Shown here one piece after another: positions 10,839 through 23,631 of a stretch of DNA of 64,000 nt. Under the pieces are notes generated by a model. It worked only from the letters and a program-made list of their open reading frames with translations, had not been told where the DNA came from and ran no database searches. Within the stretch, counting starts at the first letter, position 1, and each line of letters begins with the position of its first letter. The position numbers were made by a program, and so were the translations under genes. This stretch comes from Entonaema liquescens (taxonomy: Eukaryota; Ascomycota; Sordariomycetes; Xylariales; Xylariaceae). The DNA is taken from the NCBI GenBank assembly GCA_902805475.1, contig CADCSX010000009.1, positions 1,178,001 to 1,242,000 of the forward strand, given 5' to 3'.

Positions 10839-12504
10839 TATGAGATAGTGTCGGCAAGAGTATTATTATGTAAGTTTAAATGTGTCCCGAGAAGGGTTGG
10901 AGCCTTGTGATGAAAGAGGCGTGCGTAGTGGGCAGACAAGCCTATTTTCTAGGAGTCCTGGGGTAAATCTCCAGCTCAACTTAGAGCAATCCAAATATCC
11001 GTGCCACTTAGTAAAAGATGCTGCTTCCTTAAACTTCAAAGCAGCGATGACGATGCTCTGCTATATTTAAACGACTGTTGAGTTGGGACTTGGCAGTGAA
11101 TGGAGCCGGCTTGTACACCGTCGGACTCGACTCATGTCTCACACTGCTGTATGGTCTTTGGATCGCGAACGTAAGGATGAAAGAGGTCTTAGTAATTGAA
11201 CCGCGCGTGATGATGTTTCGTATTAATGAGGGATGGACGTTGAATTACATGCGGACAAAACTGGCGAACGACATGTTCTAGCCCTGCAGACAGACAGAGA
11301 GCACCGAAGGGTACCGAATGTATGGGTAGTAGTACGTTCGGATGCGCCTCTGTTGGATGATCGCCACCATCCCATGTCATAGCTCTGATCGGGCATGATA
11401 AAGGCACCATCTTTGAGCCACCGGTCCCTGTTCCAGGAATAGCCTAAAGCAGCCGGTCGACGGGAACTCCATCATGATTTATTCTGATTCGGGAAAAGAG
11501 TCTTATTACAGTTTGGCGTATCTATGATCAGAATCTTAAAATCCGACGGTCTAAAGTTATCCAATTGTTCGGTTTCAAATTCTAAATCCTAGGTCTTAGA
11601 TTTTATGCTCCATACTTCGTACTAAAGTTCCCCTTAGACATGTTCGTTGCTAGTATTAGGAAACATGGTTTATAAGTTATTAGTCCTAAGTTGGTAGCAG
11701 AGTCCCCGTGGGCCTGTTTGCTCTACATTGCATGGCATGGCATCAAACGATCACCAATAGGCCGTAAACAAGGTAAGGTCACTTTTGTACTAATAATTTG
11801 AAAACCCGTTCGTGTACACGGTATCGTGTACGCCGTTTGTTAGGTTAGCCGCAAGGAGGCCTCGACCAGTCTAATAGAGGCTCTTAGGGCAGATGGCAAT
11901 GTGGCGACGGTGATTTAAGCCTTGGCTTTGGGCGTCAATGCAGGTGAAATTAATAAAAGTAAAGTAATACTAAAAAAGGACTTACTACGAATGGAGTGAA
12001 TGCCGAATTTGCAGTTGGGGTGTTACGTTGGGTTACCCGATGTACATGTTGATGCATCGATCGCTGCAGAAGCGGTTTCTGTCGAGATCTTGAAAGAATC
12101 GGTGAGCGTCATCATTATTGGATCGGGAATTTTAAGCTATAAGCCATGTGGGTTCTGTTATCCAGATCCACCAATGATATTCATGAATTTCTTCGGTCGG
12201 TGCGCTTATGCCCGGTACTATTCCCCGGTACAACGGCACATGGCCGGATTCAATCAGCCTCAAAAAAACTCAGCCAAGTCGAACTCAGCCAAGTCAGTCT
12301 CCACGTGATAAGAGATCCATTCAATCATTACCTTCAACCTTAGGTAAGTGCAAGTATAAGTGTAAGTCCCCAGTTATACCTAAACTGTCGTGTAAGTCTT
12401 CGTATAAGTAATGCAATGGAATGATCTGCAACCAGCCATCTTTGATGACGTACCGACAAAAGAAAAATCAGGTTCGATATGATATGCTAGTTAGCTAAGT
12501 ATCA

Positions 12505-12570
12505 TTTTTCTTATTCTTATTCTTATTATTCTTATTCTTATTATTCTTATTCTTATTATTCTTATTATTC
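12505..12570. repeat. TTCTTA/TTATTC microsatellite
   Basis: An irregular tandem of TTCTTA and TTATTC units, pyrimidine-rich on the + strand, in non-coding DNA. Confidence 0.85.
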
Positions 12571-14265
12571 TAACCCAAGACACCACGTTGTTGCAGAAAG
12601 GGAGCTTAGAGACATAATAATGCCGCTAACAGAAATCGGATTTCAAGCTATTCAATCGTCTTTTTAGAATCTGGTAGCTATTATACACGTGTTACATCTC
12701 ACCGCATTTTAACATTCCCTATCTTGAAATATCCGATTCTACGGCGCCATCGTCGATCCCGTTGATCCCTCGACAATATGGTGGCTTACTTTTTTAGTGA
12801 CGATTCAAAGAAAACCATAGCTGAAGTCCCAACATAATTCAATAATTTTTATCGCCATAAGATTGCGAGTTTACTCGCTTAGAAAGTCTCACCAAGCCTA
12901 AGGTTGGTGGTATGGGTAGCTAACAATGAATCCTAACCTATCATTTCATCTTGTAGTGCACGATCCGAGATACTTAATATTAGAACAATCTCAGCCATCA
13001 ACCTAGACGGAGAGACCCGCGAGGGGACTGAATGTGGACTTCATGAGGCGTGGGCTATTCTCATTGTGACCACATAAGGCGCGAGAGAGAGTTTGGACTT
13101 AGATTGCGCCGAGAGCAGCTGTGTTTTATAAATAATAACAAATACCTATTTAGAATTCCCTCTTAACAACCTAGGATGGTTATTAGGTAATCGAGTCGAA
13201 TCGGACTGGTTAGCTGCGGCCTAGGTGTTTATGAGTAGTTTTGAAGAGGGAAGTACTTCGGTTTGGTCATAGGACCCGATATCTATGGGTTGCTAGTCCA
13301 ACTATAAGAGTTCGGAGCGTGGCTATCAAACCGCTACATCACCAAAAGATAGACGATGTCAACTCGAGGGGTTGACGTTTCTATCTCTACCTATAAGGAT
13401 CTCGGCATAAACGACACTGCCATACCAACTTATATACCAAACAATGACAGAATCCTTGTATAGGAGCGGGCTTTCCGCAGGACAGGCTCCTGATTCAACC
13501 ACAGCTTAAACCGACTTAACTTAAATGCGACGACGAACACAAGGCCGGTTGCGATCACTTACTAGTGGCACGTGGAAGCGTTATAGCCAGATTGCGGACA
13601 TGAGTAGCGCCTTGATATTCGATATAATAGCCATAGGAATTACGGCTGATACGTGCATGTAGCATCAGGCTATGACGCGGGGTTTAGTAAATTGCTGTTG
13701 CGAAGTGGTGGCCTTTTCGGGAAGCCATAGCGGGCCAATAGAAAAGTTAGTGAGGAATCCTACGACGCGGGATTCCCGCTATATGGCTTAACCTGATTTT
13801 CAAAGGCTGGCTTTCAGTTACATAGGTTAGGTAGTTATATATCTTACCAACGGTTTTACCTGTTAAAGAATATTAGCAAGGTCTATAAGATTATATTTGT
13901 TGTTATAGTATGTATAGCACGAGTCTTTCCAAACTAACTAACTAACCTAGTGGATATCAATGTAAAGTAAACACTCGAGGCAATTCGTATTGCTCCCAGC
14001 GGCACAGTAGAATACCTATCCAGACATCGTTTAGTAATACATTTTATTTTTGCATATTATTACTCAAGTGATAGGTATACCCAGATTTATTGTGTCATCT
14101 CACTATAACCTTCCCGCCTCGAGTTGAGCAAAGATTACAGCCTTATTCTCAGAAGCCACGATAATGGGTTTCGATATTGTATTAATAACTGGACTGACTT
14201 CCTGTAAGGGAGTAGTATCTAGAAGCTCGGTAGTCCAGAATAGGGATAGGTCTACAGAACTATAG

Positions 14266-14345
14266 TAAGTATATAAAGGGCGCGCAGCGCCCTTGGAAGA
14301 GAGTAGAAGGGTAAGTGTTAATAGATCACCTTCACTACACAGCTA
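14266..14345 (+). mobile_element. LTR-like relic (copy A)
   Basis: The segment contains TATATAAAGGGCG (a TATA-box-like core) followed by a CAGC-CCCT-AAGAG-TAGAAGG block. It aligns with 50430-50515 over about 75 bp; many of the differences are transitions. The TATA-plus-short-leader organisation resembles the U3/R part of a fungal LTR. Termini, TG...CA ends and target duplications were not found, so this is a fragment at best. Confidence 0.4.
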
Positions 14346-15533
14346 CTACACAGCAGCTTCGTTACTATTTCTAGCATTTACTCTACATTGACACACATCA
14401 AGATCTTTCTCTAACATTTCTTAGAGTTGAAGAAGATATTAACTCTTGGAATTGAAATACAAGCGGGTTGAGAGAGTTAAAAAGGAAGAAGGTATAAGTA
14501 CCTTATACTACGTCTACAATGGAAAATCTAATAGACATGTAAGATAGGTGCGATACTGCGACGAAATCGTCGTGTTTATCATCTATAACGGTATAGAACT
14601 ATAAGCTACGAGTAAAAGCATAAGGCGAAATATGGGAGGAATGAATTCTCGGACGATTTATTATTAAGGAGCTTCTGCCCCTAACTTTTCGGTGCCTTAA
14701 TATGTAGCCTTCTACTACATGGGATAAGTCACAACCAATACAGGCGGAATTAGTTTATTGTAGAACGTGTCCTCCACCATTGCTCACGATATATACCACA
14801 TTACTATTAAGACAAGCACGAAACTATAACACACACATCAAACACGGGTATAATTAATCTCAGCCAGCACAAGTGAAGAGTCCGAAAACATGCACGGCTC
14901 CAAGAGCCTATCATAACCTATCGTAACTCCTACGACCTAGCTATATAGCAGGTCAAATGCTGAATGCAATACAAACAAACCATGCTCGCGCATCATCATC
15001 ATCTCGTCCTATGCATGCATGTCTGCCCCCTTAACGCCATTACCGTTATCAATGAATGACAATGCCACCAACTAACCGAGTGGAGTCAGCCTCAACACTC
15101 ACATCCATATATGATAGCCTGTAATATAGACGTCTAGGCGGACCATCTCCGCCCACCATAAAGGTACTCATACAAAATATCGTTCGTATCATGATAGGAA
15201 GCCCACACACCAAGTGGTCTTCTACGCTCACTCCATCCCGACGGCCGACTAGGAGCCTTCCATCCATCCGTGCTATTCTTGCGTAAAACGAATGAATATA
15301 AAATACCATCATGCAATCGAGTTGATTAATCCGCCCTCTTAAACATATTGGGATCAATAATGCATGCGTAAACTCCCATATCTCTCTCTCCCTCACGCCC
15401 ACCAAGCCGCTCCGGCCATAACATCGACAACAGAGCGCAAAACGCCCACGAAAGCCGCAACCACAACCCTCGCAACCCACACCGCCATCACAGCCGCATA
15501 CCCTGCGAACGGATCCCGCGCCGAGCCCGGCAG

Positions 15534-17929
15534 TCAATGCAAGCCGACGAGGCGTCTGTTCCTGGCCTGAAGCTGCTTAAGCTTCTTGTCGAGGACATCA
15601 TGCTGCTTCTTGGACAACGTGAGCGCGGCTTCCGCGTCGTCGACGCTCATGAGCGGTGCGCTACCTATCGCCGGGCCGCCGTTGGCGTTAACGCCGGGGA
15701 CCTGGTCGTGGTAAGCGTAGTCGACGCTGCCGCCGCTGCTACCTCCCCCGACGAACTCGTCGCCTACGCGGCCCCCGAACATCTTCCCGCGCTCCTCGGG
15801 GTTCTCGACCGACGGACAGATCCAGGGTGCCAGTTGCTGGAGATTGACGTTGCGGCCCGGGGTGGAGCCGTGGGCGCCGCCGGGACCGGTCTTGTAGCCG
15901 CTCAGGTTAAGAGACGGTAGAACATGCTGGTTGATGCAGCTGATGGCTTCCTCGCGGTGCATCTTGCCGACCGGGTCGCTAGGGTAATTGCCTGGCCCGG
16001 CGGGGAAGTATGACGGGGTCCCGTTGGGTACAGCGCGGTTCTTAACGAGGCTGAATCCTGTAGCGGGAGTGTGGCGAGGTGCGGAGAAGGCGGTAGGAAG
16101 GGCGCTATCTGCCCTTATGCGGTCTTGCAGTTCGAGGAATAGCTCCGCTTCTTCCTCGGTCAAGTTAAGAAGGCAGTCTCCGTTGGGAGTCAGGAGTACG
16201 GTGTGCTCATTTACCGTCTTTCGGACGGGCTGGAAGGCGTTTAGTTTATCCTCATCTTCCTTGGTGACGATAGTCTTTAGCGTCGGTGGAAGAGTTGTAG
16301 GCATGTGACCAGGGAAGTCGGCTCGATAGCTGGGCACAGGTTTGAAGAAACTAATCGACTCGGGATCAGGGTAACTTCCGCTTTCCATAATAGCCCGAAA
16401 GACATCCCGGAGGTTAGGAATATCACCAACATCTTCGTCTACGGGCTGCTCGGCTTTAGGTTCCGGGGTGTGGCCAACGTAGTCGGGAGTCAGAACCGTA
16501 GTCTTCGTCGACTCATTCAATCTTATCGAAGTGTCGATTGTGACCGGGCTCCTTGGAGGACTCTTTGCCGGCTTATTCTTCTGTGCTCCAGTATTGGGTG
16601 GTGGCTCAGATACTGGGGTGGCGCTTTTGACTTTACTAGCCTTCTCGTTTATGTCTGCGGGAGCTATGGCAGTAGCTTTCTGAGGCGTTGGTGCATCTGG
16701 CTGTGGTTCTGTAGTACTAGGGGTATCTGGGCGGCTTGACCCAGTCGTCTTTTTCTCCTTTTTCTGTTTCTTCTTTCTGCCAAGGATGGGAGCTATCTCT
16801 ACCTCTTGCTCGACTGGTTTTGACTCAGCGATCTGAGCAGCAGCCTCCTTCGAAGCTTCTTTGCGTTGCTTGCGCTGCTGACTCTTCGTAGTTGCGCGCA
16901 CAGATGCAGAGCCGATCTTCGAGGGCGGCGGAGAGCTAGTCCGCGACACGGACACTGAGGCACTTACAATGGACGCGGTGTCGGAGATTGCTTCGCTCGC
17001 AGGCGTCGCAGGACGATGAGCAGAGCCGGACATACCAGCAGCTCGGATCGATGCAACAGCCGCGGAGGGCAGAATTGGTGACGCCTCCGCTTTCGGAGTA
17101 TGGACAAGACGTAGTGTCTTAGGAGCGACCTTTGCTATAGGAGAAGACACTGATGCCGTCGTGGGCGTAGGAGTAGACAAAGCAGAAGCTCCTTGGGGTC
17201 TGCTTGTTTGTGAAGAGCTAGTAGGAATTTGCTGAGCCTTATCTGTCCCACTTACTGCTTCGCTGACAGCAGGCTGTGGAACGGTTTTCGTGGCGGCTGC
17301 AATGTCAAGCGCGCTAGGAACTGGGCGTTTATCGGGTTTGGTAGGCGTGGGCGTAGGCTTCGCTGGGGATGCCTTATTTACAGTATCGTTCGAAACCTTC
17401 TTATTCTGTGCTTTGGTACTAGCCGGGGACTTTGACGGTAAGGCTGGAGTTACTTTGGGTGGTGAGCTCGCCTTGACCGAGTCCAAAGCTGGGAAATCCT
17501 CCTCCTGAAGGACACCTTTTCCTTTTGACTTCGACGCTTGAGCAGCGATGTCCTTTGACAAGCCACTCTTCGCGGCAAGTTCTTTAATACTCTTCTTCGC
17601 TTCAGCACCGACAGCAAGAGCACTTTCTTTCTTAGTCGAAGCTGGCTTTACGGGAGTCTTGGGAATTAGCGGGGTTACAGGCCGCGGAATAGCGGGCGAT
17701 TTTGTTCCTATCGCTGCGCCTTGGCTTCCCTGACCGTGCGACACAGGAGTTGAGCTCCTCTCAAGACGTTGTGCCGGTGGGTGTGCATGAGGGAGTCCAA
17801 GCCCGGGTGGCACAGATGGTATCCTAGCGACATCTTTTAAGAAGGGCAAATGAGAGTCTTCGGGGACTTCGGGATCCGCAACAAGGGCATCCACCGACGA
17901 GGAAACTTCGTCGAGGGGTAAGAGGTCAT
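15534..17929 (-). CDS. Probable C-terminal exon of the NOT4 gene
   Basis: An open frame of about 798 codons starts just after a good acceptor (branch CTAAC, then TTTCTTAG at 17930) with DDLLPLDEVSSSVDALVADPE and ends in a coiled-coil-like tail ...SKKQHDVLDKKLKQLQARNRR before TGA. No ATG exists near its 5' end; the first in-frame ATG is some 300 codons in, so it must be spliced to an upstream exon. The only candidate on this strand is the NOT4 exon ending at 18501. The protein is Ala/Pro/Ser/Lys-rich and disordered, with an EDFPALDS motif and a basic KKKQKKEKK segment. As I recall, long fungal NOT4 proteins of about 1500 residues carry such a tail. The exact junction, and whether a small exon lies between, is unresolved. 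Confidence 0.65.
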
Positions 17930-18030
17930 CGTCTAAGAAACACGGTACGTTAGCTTACTCTTACCAATATACGCGATGAACTACAATACTAAGGAGACAG
18001 AAAAACAGCAAGCGACACATCACAGAGCTC

Positions 18031-18177
18031 CCATCGTCGTCTTCCACAAATTTATACATGACAAGAGCATTGAGTGTACGAGGAAGAAATGCTATATTGA
18101 GCAGCCTCTCAGGCTTGGTCTGGAGGATCGACCTGCGTGTTAACGTACATGAAGAACTTTGTGGAAGACGACGATGG
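18031..18177. repeat. Inverted repeat with 20-bp perfect arms
   Basis: Arms at 18031-18050 and 18158-18177 are exact reverse complements (CCATCGTCGTCTTCCACAAA on the left), separated by 107 nt. After three mismatches a further CATG also pairs. It lies in the unresolved segment between the two large NOT4 exons. Confidence 0.85.
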
Positions 18178-18500
18178 CTTGCCTGGCGTGACCTTATGAC
18201 CGAATAATGCGAGGAACAAACAACAGGATAGTGCCAGAAAAAGAAGTGTGTATCATCTGAAAGGCAAAGCACTGGCCGCGAAGCCTCGTCGTTTCCAAGA
18301 GCAATGGGGACGCCAAATGCAACCTAGACCCGCCCTGGGCCATGCCTCTCTGCAATGCTCGCTCAAACAATGTTGTGGAATATTCCGATTATTTCCTTTG
18401 ACCCCTTCCGAAAACCTAGACGCCCCCGACGTACCCCTGGCGAAGCCGAGCAGAAAATAAAACAAACACGCCGCCATACTCCTTATGCGCTACGAAGCAG

Positions 18501-21062
18501 CTACCACCTGCCACTGTATACGCTGCCTCCATAAACCATGCTGGGGTTGTACCCACCTTGGGTCTGTCCACCATACAGCCCCTGTCCGACTCCGGTGCTG
18601 GTTCCCTGTTGCTGGTGCTGCATTCTCGCCTGCAGGATACTCGGGTCCGCAAGATCTACTAAGCCACTCCCCCCAGAGGAGGAAGTGTTAGCGTGTCTGT
18701 GCTTCTTCCCCTTCTTCTTCTGCTTTGGTCCGAAATCTTGGAAAGCCCCAGGCTGGGTACCATGGAGCGATGCCAGAAGGCCCGGAGCCGGAGCAGGAGC
18801 TGGGGTGGAGGAGGTAGAGGGTGGATATTGATTACTGAAAGGGAAGTACTCACGCTTTGTCGCTTCGTGGGTCTGGGTGCTGCCAGTGCCCCTACCACGG
18901 ATGATAGACTGGAGGAGTTCACTAGAATTATCCTTCGATCCCGCGCCAAATGCCGATCCTCCAAAAGAATGCCCCTGGCCAAACATGCCGCCATTGACGG
19001 GTGTTGAACCAGCGGACTTGAGCCCAGGTGGGGGTCCTGGTATAGAAGAGTAGAGCTGGTTGCCTGGTTGCGAGCGATATGTAGACGGCATCATAGATGA
19101 CTGCTGCGCCATGTACCGCGGGTCACCAGTCGATTTTACGTTGATCGAACTGGAGCTATTCTCGTTCGCAAAGCTAAACCTAGACTGCTGGCGACTGTGC
19201 CCCTGGCCCTGGAAGAGCGATGATTGCGGCGAGATACCCGGCGGCATTTGATCGGCAAAACTAGCTTGAGGACGAACGAAGAGCTGCTGCTGCTGCTGCT
19301 GTTGCTGCTGTTGCGGCGTTATCGTACGACCGCCAATAGAACCGATAGCTGTGGGGTTCTGGGCGTAGCCGGAGAGGCTTGGTCCAAATAGCTCGCTTGT
19401 GTTTGTTCGCTGGATCGGAGGCTGCGTTGGGTTTCGTCTTTGGTCGTAGCGGCCATTATCGCGACCTTGGTCTCTATCCTCTGGCTCCCCGCCAAGCGCG
19501 AGACTACCACTCTCAGGCTCGCCTTCCGACGCCTCCAAGTTGTCAACTTGATCTTCATGGTCACCTAAGCGATTCTCTTCGTCTTCCCTCATGGCCCGTC
19601 TTTTCGCACCTCCGTTTACGTCAAATAAAGGGGGATAAGATTCATCTTTATTTTTAGGAGCGAGAAAGGCGTCGGCATGGCAGCCGGCGATGACCTTGAA
19701 AAGTTCGCCGAAATCGGGCGCCTCATCTTCTGAATCAGACACAGCTCTAGAGCTAGCAGGTGCAGGTTCAGGTTTGGCAGGTGTACCAACTGCCGGTTGC
19801 TTCTCTGCTTTTCGACTAGTTGGAGGAGGTGGTTCCGTGGTCACTGCGGTTTCAACGGCCTCCTGTGTTGATTCACTGGTAACCGGTAATGAAGTCGAGA
19901 TGGCAGGACTCGAGGCTGCGCCGCTTGTAGCGTGGCTACCCCTTCGGCTACGCTGCTGAGTAGTACGTGCCCAGTTTGCCGAAGGCGGTAGCGCCGGCCC
20001 ATCACCAGCATCTGATCCTTCTTTACTGGCAGTGCGGGCCATGGGCTGCGAAATGGCCGCAGGTAAGTGGGAAACTTGTTGGCGTGACGCGGAACGTGAC
20101 GATGAAGCGGCATTTGCTAGTGGGCGTTGGGTATGAACACTGTTTAGAGAGGACAGATCTTGCCTGGAGTAGCTGTCCTCCTCGTCACCAAGCTCGTGTA
20201 GGAACATGCATTGTCGGTTTCCGCATTGCTCATGCCTCAACCACGCAGAACAGTACTTTGTTGTTCCCAGCTGGGCCTTGAGGACGCGGTCGCCATTCTG
20301 CGAACCATTAACGGCCTGTATGCAACGAGCGGCGTCATCCTTCTTCTCGAAGGTCACATAGATACCGAGAGACTGAGGTTGGCCGTCGGCAGACTTGCGA
20401 TTACTAATCGAAATCTTCTGAATATTGCCGTATTGACCAAAAAATTCGGGCTTACGAAGTGTCTTAAGTAGTTCGTCCTCGCGCACAGTAGGTGTCAGAC
20501 CTGTTACGTAGACAAGATTCTTCTGTACGACACGGACGCCTTGGAGATTCTTGCGACTTTCCTTCTCGGCCTCGCGCTTCTGGACCTCTTTTTGACGTTG
20601 TTCCGATGCTCGCTTCTTCTGGTTCTTTTGGATATTGGCACGAAACTCTGCCTCCCTGTATTATATTAGCCTTACACCCCACCTTCCTTATTTTCCACAG
20701 GAAACATACTCTTCATGTGTGACGACCTTCCACTTTATGTCCTTTTCGTCATAAGGTCGCCGACATGCAGGACACAGCCCATTAAGATTGTTTTTAAGGT
20801 TATTAAAGCAGAACTGGCAAATCTATTGCATGCTCATTAGTATTCTATGTAATAATTATTGTATATTATGGTAGTTCGTACCTGATACCCGCAAGGACAT
20901 GGTCTGAAATTTCTATCGGAAAGATCGAACTCTTCTATGCACAGAGGACTGTATACGAGACGTTAGCCTTCTATCTTGAACGTAGATAATATAAAGGACA
21001 GTACGGGAGTATGCTTACCATGTATCTTCCTCATCGTCGATGAAGCTATCTTGAGGAGCCAT
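18501..21062 (-). CDS. NOT4: NOT4 E3 ubiquitin ligase of the CCR4-NOT complex (N-terminal exons)
   Basis: Exons 21062-21019, 20948-20882, 20822-20710 and 20655 downwards encode 792 residues to a TAG at 18501. Introns are 70, 59 and 54 nt with consistent phases. NOT4 (MOT2/CNOT4) is the RING E3 of CCR4-NOT, acting in mRNA decay and co-translational quality control. Domain order: a C4C4 RING at about 15-60 (CPLC, CPCGYQICQFC, CPAC); a charged coiled coil at about 80-115; an RRM at about 121-203 (NLVYVTGL ... LGIYVTF); a C3H finger with Cys210, Cys219, Cys224, His228; then a long disordered tail with poly-Gln, the PPGLK motif and a KKKGKKHRH patch. The reading ends SGRW-stop. It could be spliced onwards (poor donor GTGGTA inside the last codons) into the ORF at 17929-15534, giving about 1590 residues. 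It is divergent from the complex I gene. Confidence 0.92.
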
Positions 21063-22380
21063 GTTGCCTCTGGTGGGGGAATTGGCTCAGAAAGTTGCGG
21101 TTGGTCGAGAAGATAGCTCTAGCACTAGGCCAGACCGGCGACGCTTTGACTCGAGTTTTATGTTGTCGAAGACCAGTAAGGCGAAAGTAAGTGTGTATAG
21201 ACTGAAGGCGGTGTCTTGCCTATGTGTCAAGTTTTGGTTGAAATATCGGGTGATTAATGCAAGTGAAAAGAAATGGATATTATAGCGGGAGTAAAAAACA
21301 TGCGAAACCCCCTAGTAAAAACGCGTCCGAAGGAAATTAGAGGTAAGAGAAGAATGACTAGTGCGTATTTACCGTCGCGTGTGGTGGGAGACAAGGCGGA
21401 GGTGAGGTAACTGACCGTTAGTCGGTTTGCGGTGATGGCGTGAAGGTAAGAACAGGTGAAGGTTTGAAAAGGCAAAGGAGGTTTAATGCAGAAAGATTGG
21501 TTCAGAGCGCCGAGAAGAAAGGTTGACCCGATTCGCACTAGGAAACTGCAATGACCCGTTATAGCTTAGCGTCTTAGCGTCAATTTCGATTTTTGCCTCA
21601 GCTGTTGTTCCAAGGCTGTGTACCCTGCTACCTGAGTTTGCGAGAACACTGGGGCAGATTGGTAGGTATTGATTACATAAGTTGTGCTTGGTACTTGATC
21701 TTTTTTTTTTCTTTTTGATTGTTAGAAGTAGAAACAATTTGGTACCTAACCCAGGCAATATAGGTTGCGGTAACGTTTTAAATATAAACTGGCGGGTTGC
21801 TAGGTATTCACGAATAGCGCATCTTGTTGTAGTCTCACCGCTGCAGTAAGCTGTATCCCAACTTTTCTGTGAATTTCTCTGTTGGTCTGGATGAATTCCG
21901 AGGGATAGGGACACTTTTTAGGTACCTGAGTACATAGGTATTAAGTTGAGAATTAGAATTAGAAGTGCAAGGTCATGTGCTACGTCACGGATTCGGCATT
22001 ATGTGATTTGGTATATCATTGGTTGCAGGTGCCATTTTGGAAAAGTTTACCTAGTTGGAGTATAGAAGCCTTACATAAGGTAAAGCAGATACATGGGTAC
22101 ATCCAAACACCTGGCAGCTACCTTATCAGGTAGTGAGCACCTGCTAGAGCCCTGAAGATGAGGTAAGGTTTAGGTAGTCGGAGGGTGCCTTAATATTGTT
22201 CCGCGAATTGGGAATTGTCCCGACCTGATTGGACTAAACCCCGATCCATCTTGCAACCCGTATTTGGATATGGCCGGCTCTTAGGTCATGAACTTCCTGA
22301 ATAATATAGACGGACTTAATCTTCGATAGACTATAATCCCTCTATAATCAATTGGGCTCACCTGCCACCGTCTGTCGACC
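21063..22380. other. Divergent promoter region of NOT4 and the complex I gene
   Basis: About 1.3 kb with no gene. It contains the pyrimidine-rich NOT4 leader region and several TAGGTACCT-like motifs (for example 21919). Confidence 0.6.
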
Positions 22381-23328
22381 ATGGCGACAAAGCTCTGCCG
22401 AAGCAGAGCTCTCGCTTCAGCTTTGCGACCTGCGAAACCCTCGTTGCCGTCCCGTTCCGAGCAGGTCGCCGTTCGATGCATCTCTGCGACTGCTCGTCAA
22501 AATGTCAACCTGCCCAAAGATGCTCCAAACTTGAGACATGCGCCGCGAGACTATCCCAAGGAACTTAAGGCGCCTATCGTCAACCCTACAGACAAGTACT
22601 CCACCAAAGCCGATGACCTCCACCGGTACGGAGCTTGGCTTATGGGTTGCTTGCCTAAGTATATCCAACAGTTCTCCGTCTGGAAGGATGAGCTAGTTAT
22701 CTATATCCCACCCTCTGGCGTCATACCAGTCTTCTCATTCCTCAAGTGTAAGACACGCACCTATACCGCGGGCTGATATAGCCGCCTGGGGATAAGCTTT
22801 GTAACTGACCGAAAGCTAGACAATACGGCTGCCGAATTCACTCAAATGACCACCGTTACGGCCGTCGACTTCCCGACCAGAGATCAGCGATTTGAGGTTG
22901 TCTATAACGTACTGAGCGTAAGACATAACGCACGAATCCGAGTCAAGACGTACGCCGACGAGGCGACGCCGGTGCCGAGTGTCACCCCTCTATACGACGG
23001 CGCCAACTGGTACGAGCGAGAAGTCTACGACATGTTTGGTATCTTCTTCGTCGGCCACCCGGATCTGCGCCGAATCATGACCGACTACGGTTTTGAGGGG
23101 CACCCGCTACGGAAGGATTTCCCTCTAACCGGATACACTGAGATCCGATATGACGAAGAGAAGAAGCGCATCGTCACCGAGCCGTTAGAGCTCACGCAAG
23201 CCTTCCGTAACTTTGAGGGAGGTTCGACAGCTTGGGAACCAGTTGGTCCTGGTGACAACCGCACACCCGAGAGCTTCAAGTTACCCACACCTAAGCCTGA
23301 AGAGAAGAAGGAGGAGCCTAAGAAATAG
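22381..23328 (+). CDS. nuo-31: NADH:ubiquinone oxidoreductase 30-kDa subunit, mitochondrial (NDUFS3/NuoC)
   Basis: Exons 22381-22747 and 22820-23328 encode 291 residues. The 72-nt intron has donor GTAAGA and acceptor CTAG with the codon split TAC. The protein is a core subunit of the complex I peripheral arm on the matrix side. The first 40 or so residues are Arg/Ser/Ala-rich without acids, typical of a mitochondrial presequence. Then come [25 protein letters not shown] and the family signature [22 protein letters not shown], followed by [16 protein letters not shown]. All signature positions are present and the length is normal for fungi. The C-terminus is Pro/Glu/Lys-rich, as in other fungal copies. 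Expression is presumably constitutive; no regulatory site is evident. Confidence 0.96.
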
Positions 23329-23631
23329 ATGCCAGCTAAAAGGCTTGTACATAACTGACGCAATTAACGTTGTTACCATTTGGCATTCTAGCTCCATTAT
23401 CTAGATTATAAAGAACATTAACCAAGACAAACGTGCGTCTTAACTTGGAGTGATAGACACTCATAGAGCTTTCTTTCTTTAGGGCCTAATAGGCTAAGAT
23501 TGCGAATTTTACTAATAGGGGCTATTGCCATAGTCAAGACGGCATGTCTCCAGGTAGTCTTGCAGTTATGAAGGCCAATATAAAACTACCTTCATTTTTG
23601 CTGATATTGCACTACATACTATGTCCATAGT

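Larger units (their letters stand above)
10839..15533. other. Long gene-free region with a retroelement-like relic
   Basis: About 4.7 kb without a convincing gene. It includes the vvd promoter region, a (TTCTTATTA)-type microsatellite at 12505-12570, and a segment at 14266-14345 that matches another copy near 50.4 kb (listed separately). Sequence at about 14470-14700 still reads as patches of peptide broken by stops, consistent with old, mutated retroelement DNA, but I could not identify a domain. Confidence 0.5.

Noticed and set aside
15049..15537. 162-codon minus-strand ORF just after the NOT4 tail
   Set aside because: It starts with TTG overlapping the NOT4 stop, has erratic composition, and is best read as 3' UTR.
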